From positions 26,715,736-26,779,735 of the forward strand of contig CM038469.1 in the NCBI GenBank assembly GCA_021464415.1: a stretch of 64,000 bases of DNA, given 5' to 3'. Under the pieces are notes generated by a model that saw nothing but the letters and a program-made list of their open reading frames with translations, searched no databases and was not told the DNA's origin. This DNA is from Lonicera japonica (taxonomy: Eukaryota > Streptophyta > Magnoliopsida > Dipsacales > Caprifoliaceae). The stretch's first letter is position 1. Every line of letters begins with the position of its first letter. Both the position numbers and the translations under genes were made by a program. Positions 10,309 through 21,400 of the stretch are shown here, piece by piece.

Positions 10309-12300
10309 TTTGGTTTGAAGAATCCGTGTGATGCACGTGCATTTTACATTTACATCACACCATATATATGTGGTGAGTTGATATATACTAAGCGTCATTT
10401 CTAATATTGATATTTAATCATTCTTTAAATGACTTTTTGTCACTCCATAAATATGCTTGCGACTTGCCTCCACTTATTTGGAAAGAACCCAACGCCTTGA
10501 AGTTTTTAGCCTCAATGGCAAATGACTCATTCCCACCTGAAGTTTTAAGTGCAAGGAGTTTTCATTTGGGATGTTGAAAATAGTCATTATTAATTGCATT
10601 CACAAATTTAAGTTGCAATTGAAGAAGTTGCTTCTTCAACCTCACATAACTTTGCGCACAACTCGCACGGCTCTCTAAGTTTCTCCCATCTCTATGATGT
10701 TTTATGTTTTTTGTGTGCCGAATTATGCCATCGAAGATCTCAACCACAATCGGAATCTCTCGGTCTTAAAGTTTCTAATATCAAGCATACATTACCTTAA
10801 CCACAATTAGAATCCATTAGTCTTAAAGTTTCTAATATCGTCAAGCATATATATTACATTCTTTCAATTTTATATAAATCTAATACAAATCATACATTTA
10901 CATTTATTGCTTTTGAGTTTTCATGCGAATAAATGAACCCAACTAAAACCCGACCAGACAATTTGTCAACTAGAAACCGATGGTTTCATTGCATCTTGGT
11001 TTGGCCGTCGGTCCTCCATCTTCTACAGCCGACAATGTTGGTTCGGTCGCAAACACTAACGGTTCTGTGACCTGAATCGTGAAGACTCTTTGCCCTCCCA
11101 TTAAGGTGCCATTTGGAAGCATTATTATTTTATTTTTTTGGTCTTAGCCAAAGCATTATTAAAGTTTAACAAATTCCATCTTATAAAATATATTCTACAT
11201 AATTATTTGTTTGAAAAAATTGTTTTACAAATCATCAGTGTGTAACCCATGTAATGCACATGCGGTTTACATTTGTTCTATACCATATATTGAATTGATA
11301 ATAAATACAATTTATAATATTGAAATTTAAGGCCATATAGCTCCAATGGTGATTCCTATTTTTTTTTCATTTCTATCTTTATCGTCAAAGTGTTATAATA
11401 AAATTTCTATATCTAGTTGATCCTTTTTTTAAATGGATAAAAAAGACCAATGAAGATGGCCTGATATTTTTATACATCGACATATAGGAAGATTATATAC
11501 TATTAAATCGATGAACTTATATATGTTGTATCTCTCTTTAATAATGAGCTTATATAAAATTCATTGAAGAGATGTTTCTAGAGGTGCAAGGGAGGTTAGT
11601 GGGTCAATAGTTTTATTATGAAGTATGAACTATATCTTAACATGTCAAGAAAAAAAAAATACTATATTAACACTTCATTATCAGAATTTTATTAGACTTT
11701 TTAGTTTTTAGTTATTTGTTATGAACTTAGTCCATCTCAATTTTATTTTTCAAAACACAAATACCACAAAAAATTCGTTAATTAAAAGCTCAATATTGAG
11801 GTATTCCAACACATCCATACAAGCATTATTAAAGTAAAAAATTCTATAAAATTTATTTTACACAATTGTTGACTTAAAGAAACTGTTTATAAATCACACG
11901 CGTGCAATCAGTGAGATACATTCTGTGCGATGCACGTGCGTTTAAATTATTTTTGTAACATATATTGAATTAATGCTAAATATTAATTATAGATATTGAT
12001 CGAGATCTAATATATATATTGACTTACTTTTGATTCCATGAATATATGTATATATATAAATGCAACTTCCATTCATTTGTGTACATTAGTAAATAAGATC
12101 AGGAACAGAAGACAAAACTTTGAAGTTCTTGGTCTCATTGGCAATTAACTCAGACCGAGTTAAAGTTTTAAGTAAAGGTCCTTTTATTTTGGGATACTCA
12201 AAATAGTCATTGTTATTTACATTTCACAAGCTTACTAGTTAGACATAAAATAAATTGTGCAAAATCGCTTAAATTACCTATGAGATTTTTTAATTAATAA
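10309..12300. repeat. Cluster of a dispersed AT-rich repeat family
   Basis: Landmarks recur here: a block with GCATTATTAAAGTTTAA followed by a GCACGTGC or GCACATGC motif (near 10260, 11150, 11820), and a block TTGGGAT..TGAAAATAGTCATT (10566, 12193). The same blocks, in another order, occupy 48385-49300. No coding capacity is seen. The family is unknown to me; a decayed Helitron or LINE-derived repeat are possibilities. Confidence 0.55.
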
Positions 12301-12315
12301 TATCCGAGTATATTT

Positions 12316-12395
12316 AGGGCCGGTCTTGAGCGTAGGCGGTCCAAGCTGCTGCCTAGAGCTCCCGATATAATAGAGCCTCCGGTTTTTCTCGATCC
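12316..12395 (+). repeat. Fragment of a MITE end
   Basis: The sequence AGGGCCGGTCTTGAGCG resembles the left end of the element at 61496, and a right-end-like copy (CCTAGGCCGGCCCTGA) occurs at about 37351-37366. This copy is truncated by the direct repeat that starts at 12400. Confidence 0.45.
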
Positions 12396-12399
12396 TTAC

Positions 12400-12812
12400 A
12401 TATATTTCACCTGAAATAGATGAATGCGGCTAAGATCCGAACTTCACCGTGACCATATGACCATGGCGGCTAGATTTCTACGTGCCACGTACAAGGCTGT
12501 CACATGTTTTGGAATAAGGACTCTTAATAAAAAGCTAGCAGGGTGGAAATTAAAACTTACACTTTTTTCAAAATAAATCCCGGACAGAACTAACACATGT
12601 TGATTGTCATACTACACTTGTAAATAATTGAGATGAATAATACGTACTTTTATTAGGCTTACTGGATATATATTTTGAACTACAAGCTTATCTCAATTTT
12701 ATTTTTGAAAACATGAATAACACAAGCAATGGAAACCCATTAATGGGATATTCCAACACACCAACTCGAAAGCATTATTAAAGTTTAATAAAAAAAATTA
12801 TAAAAGATATTT
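12400..12812 (+). repeat. 0.4 kb direct repeat, copy B
   Basis: Second copy of the segment at 9890-10308, same orientation, about 2.5 kb away. Confidence 0.8.
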
Positions 12813-12984
12813 TATATATCCTACAGTGATTAAAGTTATTTTATGCTGAAAACTTGTATTACGAGTTGTGTTGGTCCGGCGTTGGAGCCTTCTCTCTCGA
12901 GATTTTGATGCTTCAAGCTTGTGAGTTTCACTCCCTCGAGTCCTATCTTTTTTCATTTTAATTAATACCTAATGCCCAGTTAAG

Positions 12985-14731
12985 ATATTTCTTTAGATGT
13001 CAACATACTGTTTTTGGATTTAATCTTAGGCACCCTATTAAGAACGCGACAAATGGTTAATAAAATCTCTCCCTACCAATGTGAAGCAGTCGTCTCATGA
13101 ATAATACCAAGTGAAGCATAAAGATTTTTAAAATCAATTGAATCATATTCGGTTCCTCTATCACTCCGAAATCTTTTTATTTTCTTATTAAACTAATTTT
13201 CAATTTATAAAGAAAATGTTTTAAAAATATCAATTGCTTCACTTTTATTTTTCATAAGGTAAACATAGGAAAAATTCGAATTATCATCAATAAAAGTAAT
13301 AAAATACCTTTTTCTATTTCTCGTTAAAACACCATCAAATTCACAAATATCCGAATGAATTAATTCAAAAGGTTCGGTTTCTCCTAAAACAGATTTGTGT
13401 GATGTTTTAGTAATCTTTGCTTGGCTACAAAATTCACATTTTTCGAAATCATTTATTGATAAGGGGGAATAATTTTCAGTTTACTCATATTCTTAATAAG
13501 GCGCTTATTAACATGACAAAGTCTAGCATGCCACACATTATAAGAACAAACCATATAAGCAGAACTAGAAATACCTTTATTAGCATCAACATTCAATTTA
13601 AACATCCCATCACATGCATAGCCCTTCCCCACAAACATTCCATTCTTAGTAAGAGTAAACATGTTAGCCCCAATAGTTTGAACAAAACCAGCTTTATTAA
13701 GAAGATCACTCGAAACCAAATTCTTTCTCATTTCTGGAGTATGCAAGACATCCTTAAGGATGACGGTATTTCCAGAAGTAAACTTAATCTCGACTTCTGC
13801 CGAACCAGCTACCATAGTGGTGTAAGAATCTCCCAACAACTCTTTCTTATCTTTGGCTTCAGAATAGCTCTTAAATTGAGCACGATCATAGCAGACGTGG
13901 CGAGAAGCGCCAATGTCCACCCACCACCCCTCGAAACTTGTTACCAGATTTATTTTTGATATCATAGCAACAAGTGGCTCTTCGGTAATGTTTGCCTGCA
14001 GACGAGACCGACGAGCGTTCCGACAGTTCCATGCCATATGCCTAGGCCTATGACAGTTGTAACAGAGAAATTCTCCATTATTACTGTTATTGGATTGAAC
14101 ATTTCTGTTCTGATTTTGATTATTAGGGCGGTTATTATTCTGTCCCTGATTCTGATTCCCGTTCTGGTTTTCAGCATTCTGATTTTTGTTCTGATTTTTG
14201 TTAATTTTCCGGTTCAGTTTCAAGGCAGCAGGTGTAGAGGAGCGAGTATGATTTTGGTTTGAAACAACCAAAGTCTCATCTTTCTAGTCCTGTTTGCAGT
14301 GTTCCTCCTCAATTCGAAATTTTGTTATCAAACTTTTCAGAGAAAATTCTTTGGACTTATGCCTCAAACTGTTCTTAAACTCCTTCCATAAAGGAGGCAG
14401 TTTATCAATCATCACTGCTACCTGAAACTGTTCATCTAACGGCATGCCTTCAGAAATAATTTCGTGAGCAATTTTCTAAAGTTCGTGGGATTGAGCAACG
14501 ACTGACAGCGTATTTCTTAATCCCAGCTTCTTCAGTATCATATTTTTTCTGAAGCGCATCCCAAACTTTCTTTGAGGTTTTGCACGATAAATAGTAATCA
14601 TAAAGTTCATCACAGAGGCTATTAAGGATATAGTTACAAGACAGAAAGTCGTTATCAGTCCATTCCTTAATCGCTTTCTGATTTTCAGAAGTCAGTGGTT
14701 CTAGAAAATTAGGTTTTTTCGTAAGACAGAC
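12985..14731 (-). pseudogene. Decayed copia gag-protease-integrase, left part
   Basis: Read on minus from 14731. The gag continues in mid-domain (SKKVWDALQKKYDTEEAG, then LPPLWKEFKNSLRHKS), followed by an Asn/Gln-rich linker and a zinc knuckle CYNCHRPRHMAWNC in which the usual Gly before His is Arg. The protease motif reads DIGAS in place of DSGAS. The pre-integrase zinc segment (WHARLCHVNKR) and a shifted CEFC follow, then an integrase core (HSDICEFDG, FIDDNS, RSDRGTEY) containing stops. A last remnant (LNRVPKIKS) ends near 12985. There is no reverse transcriptase. The first part of gag lies 18.8 kb away at 33538-33674, because a gypsy element inserted between them. Confidence 0.85.
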
Positions 14732-15872
14732 TGTGAGAATCCGCAAATGCGACCCCCGAGTCTCGATCCCGTTGCTTCTGTTGGTATTGATAATTCATAT
14801 CATGTGTCCCTATGTTTTATTTCTAGATGCAATAGGGTTCATTCAGAGTCGCCAGTACATTTTACGAGAAAGTAGACAAAATGGTTGTGTAGTAGGAAAG
14901 GCTACATATAAGCCTTTCTTTACACATTAGTCTGCGAAACCAGGATTCTATAGAGTTCGAAAACTATATTACGGTTTGGGAAGGTGTTAAGCACCCATTC
15001 CTCCCTTTCGGTCTCTAGTGGTCTTATATGTTTATTTTATGTTGAAAAACTCGGATGCTTTTACTAATAGTCTACTACTTTCCAAATGAGAAAGCCCTAA
15101 TTTCTAGAAAAAGCGGGGAAAGGGATAAAAACCTTTGTGTTCCGAGATCCGATGTTTTTGTTATTGAAAGATGTAAATACAAATGGCAAAACCTTTTTAT
15201 TTTGAGAGAGTTTCCCGTATTATTTCCTCGGATAATGACGGTTTTCTCGTATTGTGATTACTTTTGTAAAAAGTTCGGATCTTGTATCAGGACTAACTTA
15301 ATATGGAATCAGAACTCTTTGAGGGGAGTTTTATCAGACACGTCGCAGTCTATAAAAAAGACAGGATATGTTGATTTTAATTCCTAGATAAGTCTTATCA
15401 GTCCGGGTTTTGAAAACAGAATTTTATCCGGATGATAATGTACTTATACTTCTGATTTTAGAAATGATTTTATCGGGGTCTTTTGTTTTGAAAGCGATAG
15501 ACTACTTTGTAACTTGGCAATAAGTTTATTCAAATCAAATGTGGACTGAATAACAGAAGTAAAACAAGTACACAAATATATAATTTAAATACTAGAAGAT
15601 ATTTTTTTTACCTTCCCGACGAAAATAATAATAATAAGAAAGAAAATATAATACGGCAGAGAGATCTCCGGCGGTAATGATCTTTTCCTTCTTCAGATAT
15701 TTCCGAGAATTCGATTCTAGAGACGGGGCACGTCGAGTGTCGAGAATAGATTCGATAATTCCTCAGAAATAAGATTATAATAGAAAGTCTTGACGAAAAA
15801 CTAGAAAATCAGATATAAGCCAGTAATTCTCCAAATCCTAGTTGCTGTCCTTGAACCCTTGGGGGTGTTGGC

Positions 15873-15881
15873 CTATTTATA
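15873..15881 (-). promoter_or_regulatory. TATA box of the LTR promoter
   Basis: On minus it reads TATAAATAG, 15 bp downstream of the nearest palindrome. In the other LTR the same site reads TGTAAATAG, so the 5' LTR promoter is weakened there. Confidence 0.7.
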
Positions 15882-15896
15882 GTGCGGGGGGAGGAT

Positions 15897-16103
15897 TGTC
15901 GCGCGACATTTCTCCAGAAAGGGCAAGTGTCACGCGACATGTTTACCAATGTCGCGCGACATACGGCTGAAGTGATGTCTCTGACAGACTGATGTGTCAA
16001 AGAGTGGATGGTCGGGGTCAGAGGGGTTTGTCGCACGACACAGAGTGATTGTCGCGCGACATACCAGTGACTGTCGCGTGACACACTGATATGTCGTGCG
16101 ACA
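15897..16103. promoter_or_regulatory. Seven-copy palindrome cluster in U3 (3' LTR)
   Basis: TGTCGCGCGACA or a one-base variant lies at 15897, 15928, 15950, 16029, 16050, 16072 and 16092, each 12 bp long. Three copies are perfect palindromes (15897, 15950, 16050). The variants change one inner base (TGTCACGCGACA, TGTCGCACGACA, TGTCGCGTGACA, TGTCGTGCGACA). Five of the six gaps between neighbouring box starts are 20-31 bp; one is 79 bp. The position just upstream of the TATA box makes this a candidate enhancer. Confidence 0.75.
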
Positions 16104-16244
16104 ATCCCTTTTAAAAACAGGTTTATTGGCCAACAAACCCTTTCGGGGTAGTTTCTGGTGCTCGGGTGGGCCCCGGACTCCAAAAACAGTAGTTCTCGTA
16201 GGTCGTTAGGGTTCTTGCGGGGGTCACAGATCGGGGTGTCTACA

Positions 16245-16256
16245 GACCCTCTCGAC
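16245..16256 (-). promoter_or_regulatory. Polypurine tract of the Tat element
   Basis: On minus, GTCGAGAGGGTC directly precedes the 3' LTR. Confidence 0.6.
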
Positions 16257-16446
16257 TTAAGTTTTTTGCTTGCAAGGAATTGAGGCGACTGGAAGAGACC
16301 GTGATTCATGGCTCCCGCAAGAACTCTAAGAAAGTGTGCGTATGCAAAAAGTGTTCATGAGTGCGTCCGGAGAGGGTTTTGTATTTGGTTTTACCTCTAG
16401 AGAGGGCTTTGTTACCTCATTGCCTCTTTCGAGGACTTTTATTTTG

Positions 16447-17320
16447 CTCCACTTGCCTCAGATGGGAGGACTACCATTGCTCCATTGTGCCTCTTTAGGA
16501 GGGCTTTGTTCTTCTCGCCTCAGGTGGGAGGACTACCATTGCTACACTGTGCCTCTCTGGGAGGGCTTTCGATCTTCTCGCCTCAGGTGGTAGGACTACC
16601 ATTGCTACACTGTGCCTCTCTGGGAGGGCTATGTTCTTCTCGCCTCATGTAGGAGGACTACCATTGCTACACTGTGCCTCTCTGGGAGGGCTTTGTTCTT
16701 CTCGCCTCAGGTGGGAGGACTACCATTGCTACACTGTGCCTCTCTGGGAGGGCTTTGCTCTTCTCGCCTCAGGTGGGAGGACTACCATTGCTACACTGTG
16801 CCTCTCTGGGAGGGCTTTGCTCTTCTCGCCTCATGTGGGAGGACTACCATTGGTACACTGTGCCTCTCTGGGAGGGCTTTGTTCTTCTCGCCTCATGTGG
16901 GAGGACTACCATTGCTACACTGTGCCTCTCTGGGAGGGATTTGTTCTTCTCTCCTCATGCGGGAGGACTACCATTGCTACACTGTGCCTCTCTGGGAGGG
17001 CTTTGTTCTTCTCGCCTCATGTGGGAGGACTACCATTGCTACACTGTGCCTCTCTGGGAGGGCTTTCGATCTTCTCGTCTCAGGTGGGAGGACTATCATT
17101 GCTACACTGTGCCTATCTGGGAGGGCTTTGTTCTTCTCGCCTCAGGTGGGAGGACTACCATTGCTACACTGTGCCTCTCTGGGAGGGCTTTCGATCTTCT
17201 TGCCTCAGGTGGGAGGACTACCATTGCTACACTGTGCCTCTCTGGGAGGGCTTTGTTCTTCTCGCCTCAGGTGGGAGGACTACCATTGCTACACTGTGCC
17301 TCTCTGGGAGGGCTTTGATC
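16447..17320. repeat. 62-bp minisatellite, about 14 copies
   Basis: The unit contains GGGAGGGCTTTGTTCTTCTC and GGGAGGACTACCATTGCTAC. Copies differ by a few bases, for example TTCGATCTTC in place of TTGTTCTTC. Because 62 is not a multiple of three and the unit has no stops, all three plus frames stay open for over 200 codons; these are repeat artefacts, not genes. The location, between the 3' LTR and the gene region, matches the hypervariable 3' region known in Ogre/Tat elements. Confidence 0.95.
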
Positions 17321-18255
17321 TGTAAAAAAAGAAAGAAAATTGCCTCTAGGGGGCTTTTGTGAGTATTTTCCCCTCTGGCGAGGGCTTGTGTTTGTGATTT
17401 GCCTCGAGGAGGGCTTGTGTTATATTCTTGTGATGATGGTTGTCTCTCTCTTTAGACTGCTAGAGTGAGAGAGAGAAATTTTGGTGAGAGTGAAAAGAGC
17501 TTCTCGAGGTCTAATCTTTATTTAGATGTCCATTTTCTTGTATCTTTCTGAATTTTACTCTCATGTTTTCCTCAAGTGAGGATACTTCTCTCCGAAGGCA
17601 GTTTTCAGATTTCTTTTGCTCTCCGCAGAGTGATGATTCGAGGTTTTCCAAACCATCTCTCCTGTATCGTGCTGAAAAGAAAATTTGTTTAAAAGTTCAA
17701 TCTCTAATCTCTGTTCTCTGTTCTCTTCTTTCAGTGGGCCCACATCGTATTCTGTTTTTCGATGCCCTTATTTCTCCCTCTTTTGGGAAAGACTTTTCCT
17801 GGCCTTCTCTATTTTTGACCGGGAGTTTTTTTATCCCTTTGTCGTGATCAGGAGCCTTACTCACCCAAAACGAAGCCCTGAGCCGGTTTCGGCCTAGCTG
17901 TCACTTTTGGTGTGGCTCTCCCTGTCACTCTCGCATTTCTGTTTCTCTCGTTCGCTCTGGGCACTCATGCGGGTTCTTTCTCTTTTCTACTTTTTCAATT
18001 TTTTCTATTCCCGTCTTATCTTGATATTTGGCTTTCCTCATTGATGGTCTCGGTCCTTCTTGGGAGATCAGAGACTACTTTTAACTGTTTGTATCTTGTT
18101 CTCGCATTTTTGGAGAGATGATTTGGAAGTTTTTCCTTGAATTTTCATCCTGGGTGTACGGTTTTTAGCAAGTTTTTCAAAAATTGTTTCTCTGAAGTAC
18201 CCCTGCAGGAGAAAAAATGAGGCAAAGGTCAAAAAATCAGGGGAGGGGGACAATA
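17321..18255. other. Tat 3' region, no gene seen
   Basis: Pyrimidine-rich on plus, with several short open frames in T-rich sequence that show no family resemblance. It links the minisatellite to the promoter region of the first antisense gene. Confidence 0.5.
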
Positions 18256-18338
18256 TGTAGCGCGACATTTTGGTGTAGGACTCATTGTCGTGCGACAATG
18301 AGCCCATTTGTCGCGCGACATACTTGTGTATTATATAT
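18256..18338 (+). promoter_or_regulatory. Three palindromes plus TATA box upstream of antisense gene 1
   Basis: TGTAGCGCGACA at 18256, TGTCGTGCGACA at 18286 and the perfect TGTCGCGCGACA at 18309. A TATATAT box lies at 18332-18338, 11 bp beyond the last palindrome and about 140 bp upstream of the ATG at 18477. A pyrimidine-rich leader follows. Confidence 0.65.
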
Positions 18339-18476
18339 GCCCCTTGCTGAGCTCATTCCACCTCATTCTCTCCTTTCTCTTTCTTTCTCCAGCTCTCTTT
18401 CTCTCTTTTCTCAAGTGCGGAAGCCCTGCCGCTTTTCTGATTTTTCGATTTTTCTCACTACTCTCTATATACACAG

Positions 18477-21400
18477 ATGGATCCCGCAGAGCCAAATCGA
18501 CTTGAGGGTGACCAAGAGGAGGTTACTTTTACTGACGCTCAGGGAGTCATCCGTTGCAGCCCTCACCATGATGACTGGGAGGACCTTGTCTGGTATGGTG
18601 AGGACGGGGTGGACCGCGGTCGGGCAGTGGTTTATCGAGAGGTCACTCAGGCTGCTCCAGTCTCGGATGTTCCGTGGCTCTTGATGGAGCCCGCTTCTCA
18701 TGAGATCCGTCGACGGTCTCTGGTATGTCTTTAGAGTTTCTTTCCTTTGTGTATTTATTCGTTCTATTACTTTTGTCGTTTCCTGCATGTATTTTAAACA
18801 ATGTTAGTATGCATGTCTGCCTAGAAATATCGTCCGATTTAGCGAACACATACATTTACCTGTGATACCTCTTAGGTTTTTAGAAAACTACATAATTTAC
18901 CCTTATAACCCTATATCTCTCATAATTACACCAAAGTACCCTAAGGTTTGGAAAATTACATAATTTACCCTTACAGCCCTATAACTCTCATAATTACACC
19001 AAAGTACCCTCAGGTTTGGAAAATTACATAATTTTACCCTTACAACCCTATATCTCTCATAATTACACCAAAGTAGCCTCAGGTTTGGAAAATTACATAA
19101 TTTACCCTTATAACCCTATAACTCTCATAATTTACACCAAAGTACCCTCATGTTTGGAAAATTACATAATTTACCCTCATAGCCCTATATCTCTCATAAT
19201 TACACCAAAGTACTCTCAGGTTTGGAAAGTTACATAATTTACCCTTATAACCCTATATCTCTCATAATTACACCAAAGCACCCTCAGGTTTGGAAAATTA
19301 CATAATTTACCCTTATAGCCCTAGATCTCTTATAATTACACCAAAGTACCCTCAGGTTTGGAAAATTTACAAATTTACCCTTATAGCCCTATATCTCTCA
19401 TAATTACACCAAAGTACCCTCAGGTTTGGAAAATTTACATAATTTACCCTTATAGCCCTATATCTCTCATAATTACACCAAAGTACCCTCAAGTTTGGAA
19501 AATTATATTATTTACCCTTACAACCCTATATCTCTCATAATTACACCAAAGTACCCTCAGGTTTCGAAAAATTACATAATTTACTCTTAAAGCCCTATAT
19601 CTCTCATAATTACACCAAAGTACCCTCGGGTTTAGAAAATTTACATAATTTACCCTCATAGCCCTATATCTCTCATAATTACACCAAAGTATCCTCAGGT
19701 TTAGAAAATTACAAAATTTACCCTTGTAACCCTATATCTCTCATAATTACACCAAAGTACCCTCAGGTTTCAGAAAATTTCATAATTTTATATTTTTGCT
19801 TTGTCTGCAGTGGGTCAGCCGAGGTTGGGGTTCTCCCAACACTATTTCCTTAGAGTGGGGACAGGCACCGGCCCCTGTCCATGAGTTGCTCCTTGCGACT
19901 CCATTTGGTCCTCTTTTCGATGCCCTCCTGGAGCGGGTATCTAGGGCAGCTATGTTGGTGTCAGCTCTGGCCTGCCATTGGTGGGACACCACTCATGCCT
20001 TCCACTGGAGCTGGGGGGGAGATGACGATGACCCCCTGGACCTATTTGCTCTGACCGGGATTCCTTCAGGGGGTCCCTATCCAGATTGATGTCCCTTTGC
20101 GTCTGACGGCAGAGGGCATTGTGGGCGCACTCGCATGGTTTCTTGAGCGACGGAGTTCGGGCGACACGATCCCTCGGGCGATTTTTGTTACACGGCTAGC
20201 CACAAAGAGAGCTCGGTTAGTTGCTTTAGGGGTGCCGATGACCCGTCAGGAGGCTCGTCAGTATGCCCATGTTCTTCTCTTGCTGACGCTCCATGATCTG
20301 TTTGAGGCCAGAGGGGGGGACACAGCCCATCTCTGGTGGTTGCCTTATCTCAGAGACTTCAGCATTATGTTTGACTATGCTTGGGGGGGCTTTATTCTGG
20401 CTATCTTGTACAATGCTATGGACCAGGTTTCTCGCCATCTAGCCCTAAACCTCAAGGGCTTTTCTTTGCTGTGGGAGGTATACATTTTTGTTCCCTTATC
20501 TTTGCTTCAGTCCCTTATATTTATTATATGTTGTTGCTGATATTCTTTATGTCTCCTCTTCAGAGTTGGTTCGTGGCGTATACCAGTTTGGGTCGTGCCC
20601 AGGTGGATCTCCTCGTTGAGAACAAGGATCAGTTTCTTTTTCTCCACCGATTCATTGCGGGGAACTACAGGGCTCCCTATGTATACCGGACTCGGGAGAC
20701 CGGAGCTGCTGCCGTCCATGACCTGTTGGAGGAGCAGGTAAATATCTTAGTATTCTTTCCTTTTTAATAATTTAACTAGTAAAATAGAATACAAATAACT
20801 GAAATAAAATTTGTTCTTATTCAGATTGAGTGGCCCCCCTAGGGTGACTTGGGTCTCCATTTTGGATATGGCTGTGCTTTGACTGCCTCGAGGACTAGGC
20901 GGCTTATCAGGGACGAGTACGGCCTTCACTTCTATTTGGGCGAGAGAGTCATTCGCCAGCACACACCGGCCCAGTGGCCCCAAGTTCCTCTATTTTCGTC
21001 GATTCTGATGAGGCGGACGGGTGAGATCGACCCGGTGATGGTGCAGGCATTGGTCGACGGGCTCAGTTTTTAGACGTTCACTAAGGAGGGAGACTACGCT
21101 GCCTTCGCTGCCCGTTACTTGATGAGGGAGTCAAAGGGGACTTGGGGACGGGTCTTCTACGAGAGGTACTGGGCGTTGGGCGGTGATCCCAACTATATAC
21201 GAGGACAGACTCATTTGTCCCGGACGATTCCTGGTCAGCTGCCGCCTGTCCCTGATCAGTGGGACAACATTTTGGACTCTGATGATGACAACCCCGAGGG
21301 AGAGAGGGACGTCCCTGCCGGTGTTGAGGGAGGCAATGATAGGCCCGAGGGAGGTGATTATAGACCCGAGGGCGGTGAGGGAGGTGGGACATCGGCTGTT

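Larger units (their letters stand above)
14732..16244 (-). repeat. 3' LTR of the Tat element
   Basis: 1,513 bp. It lacks about 44 bp present in the other LTR just after GATCCCGTTGC (near 14775). Several dozen substitutions separate the two copies, about 3-5 percent by eye and clustered in the first 450 bp. On minus, a TATA box (TATAAATAG, 15873-15881) lies about 370 bp from the LTR start, with the palindrome cluster just upstream. Confidence 0.93.

Noticed and set aside
9890..12812. LTR pair of a small retrotransposon
   Set aside because: The 0.4 kb repeats lack TG...CA ends, a primer-binding site and a polypurine tract.
13417..14262. Plus-strand frames opposite the decayed copia
   Set aside because: Shadows of the minus-strand gag-protease-integrase.
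15897..16103. Palindromes as CAMTA boxes (VCGCGB)
   Set aside because: Neither CGCG in TGTCGCGCGACA has both required flanking bases, so the match is not exact; a binding factor cannot be named from sequence.
16612..17362. Three overlapping frames of 214-243 codons
   Set aside because: They are generated by the stop-free 62-bp minisatellite in all three frames; no family resemblance.
18866..19790. CRISPR-like array
   Set aside because: Units are contiguous 68-bp tandem copies without unique spacers, in plant DNA, inside an intron.
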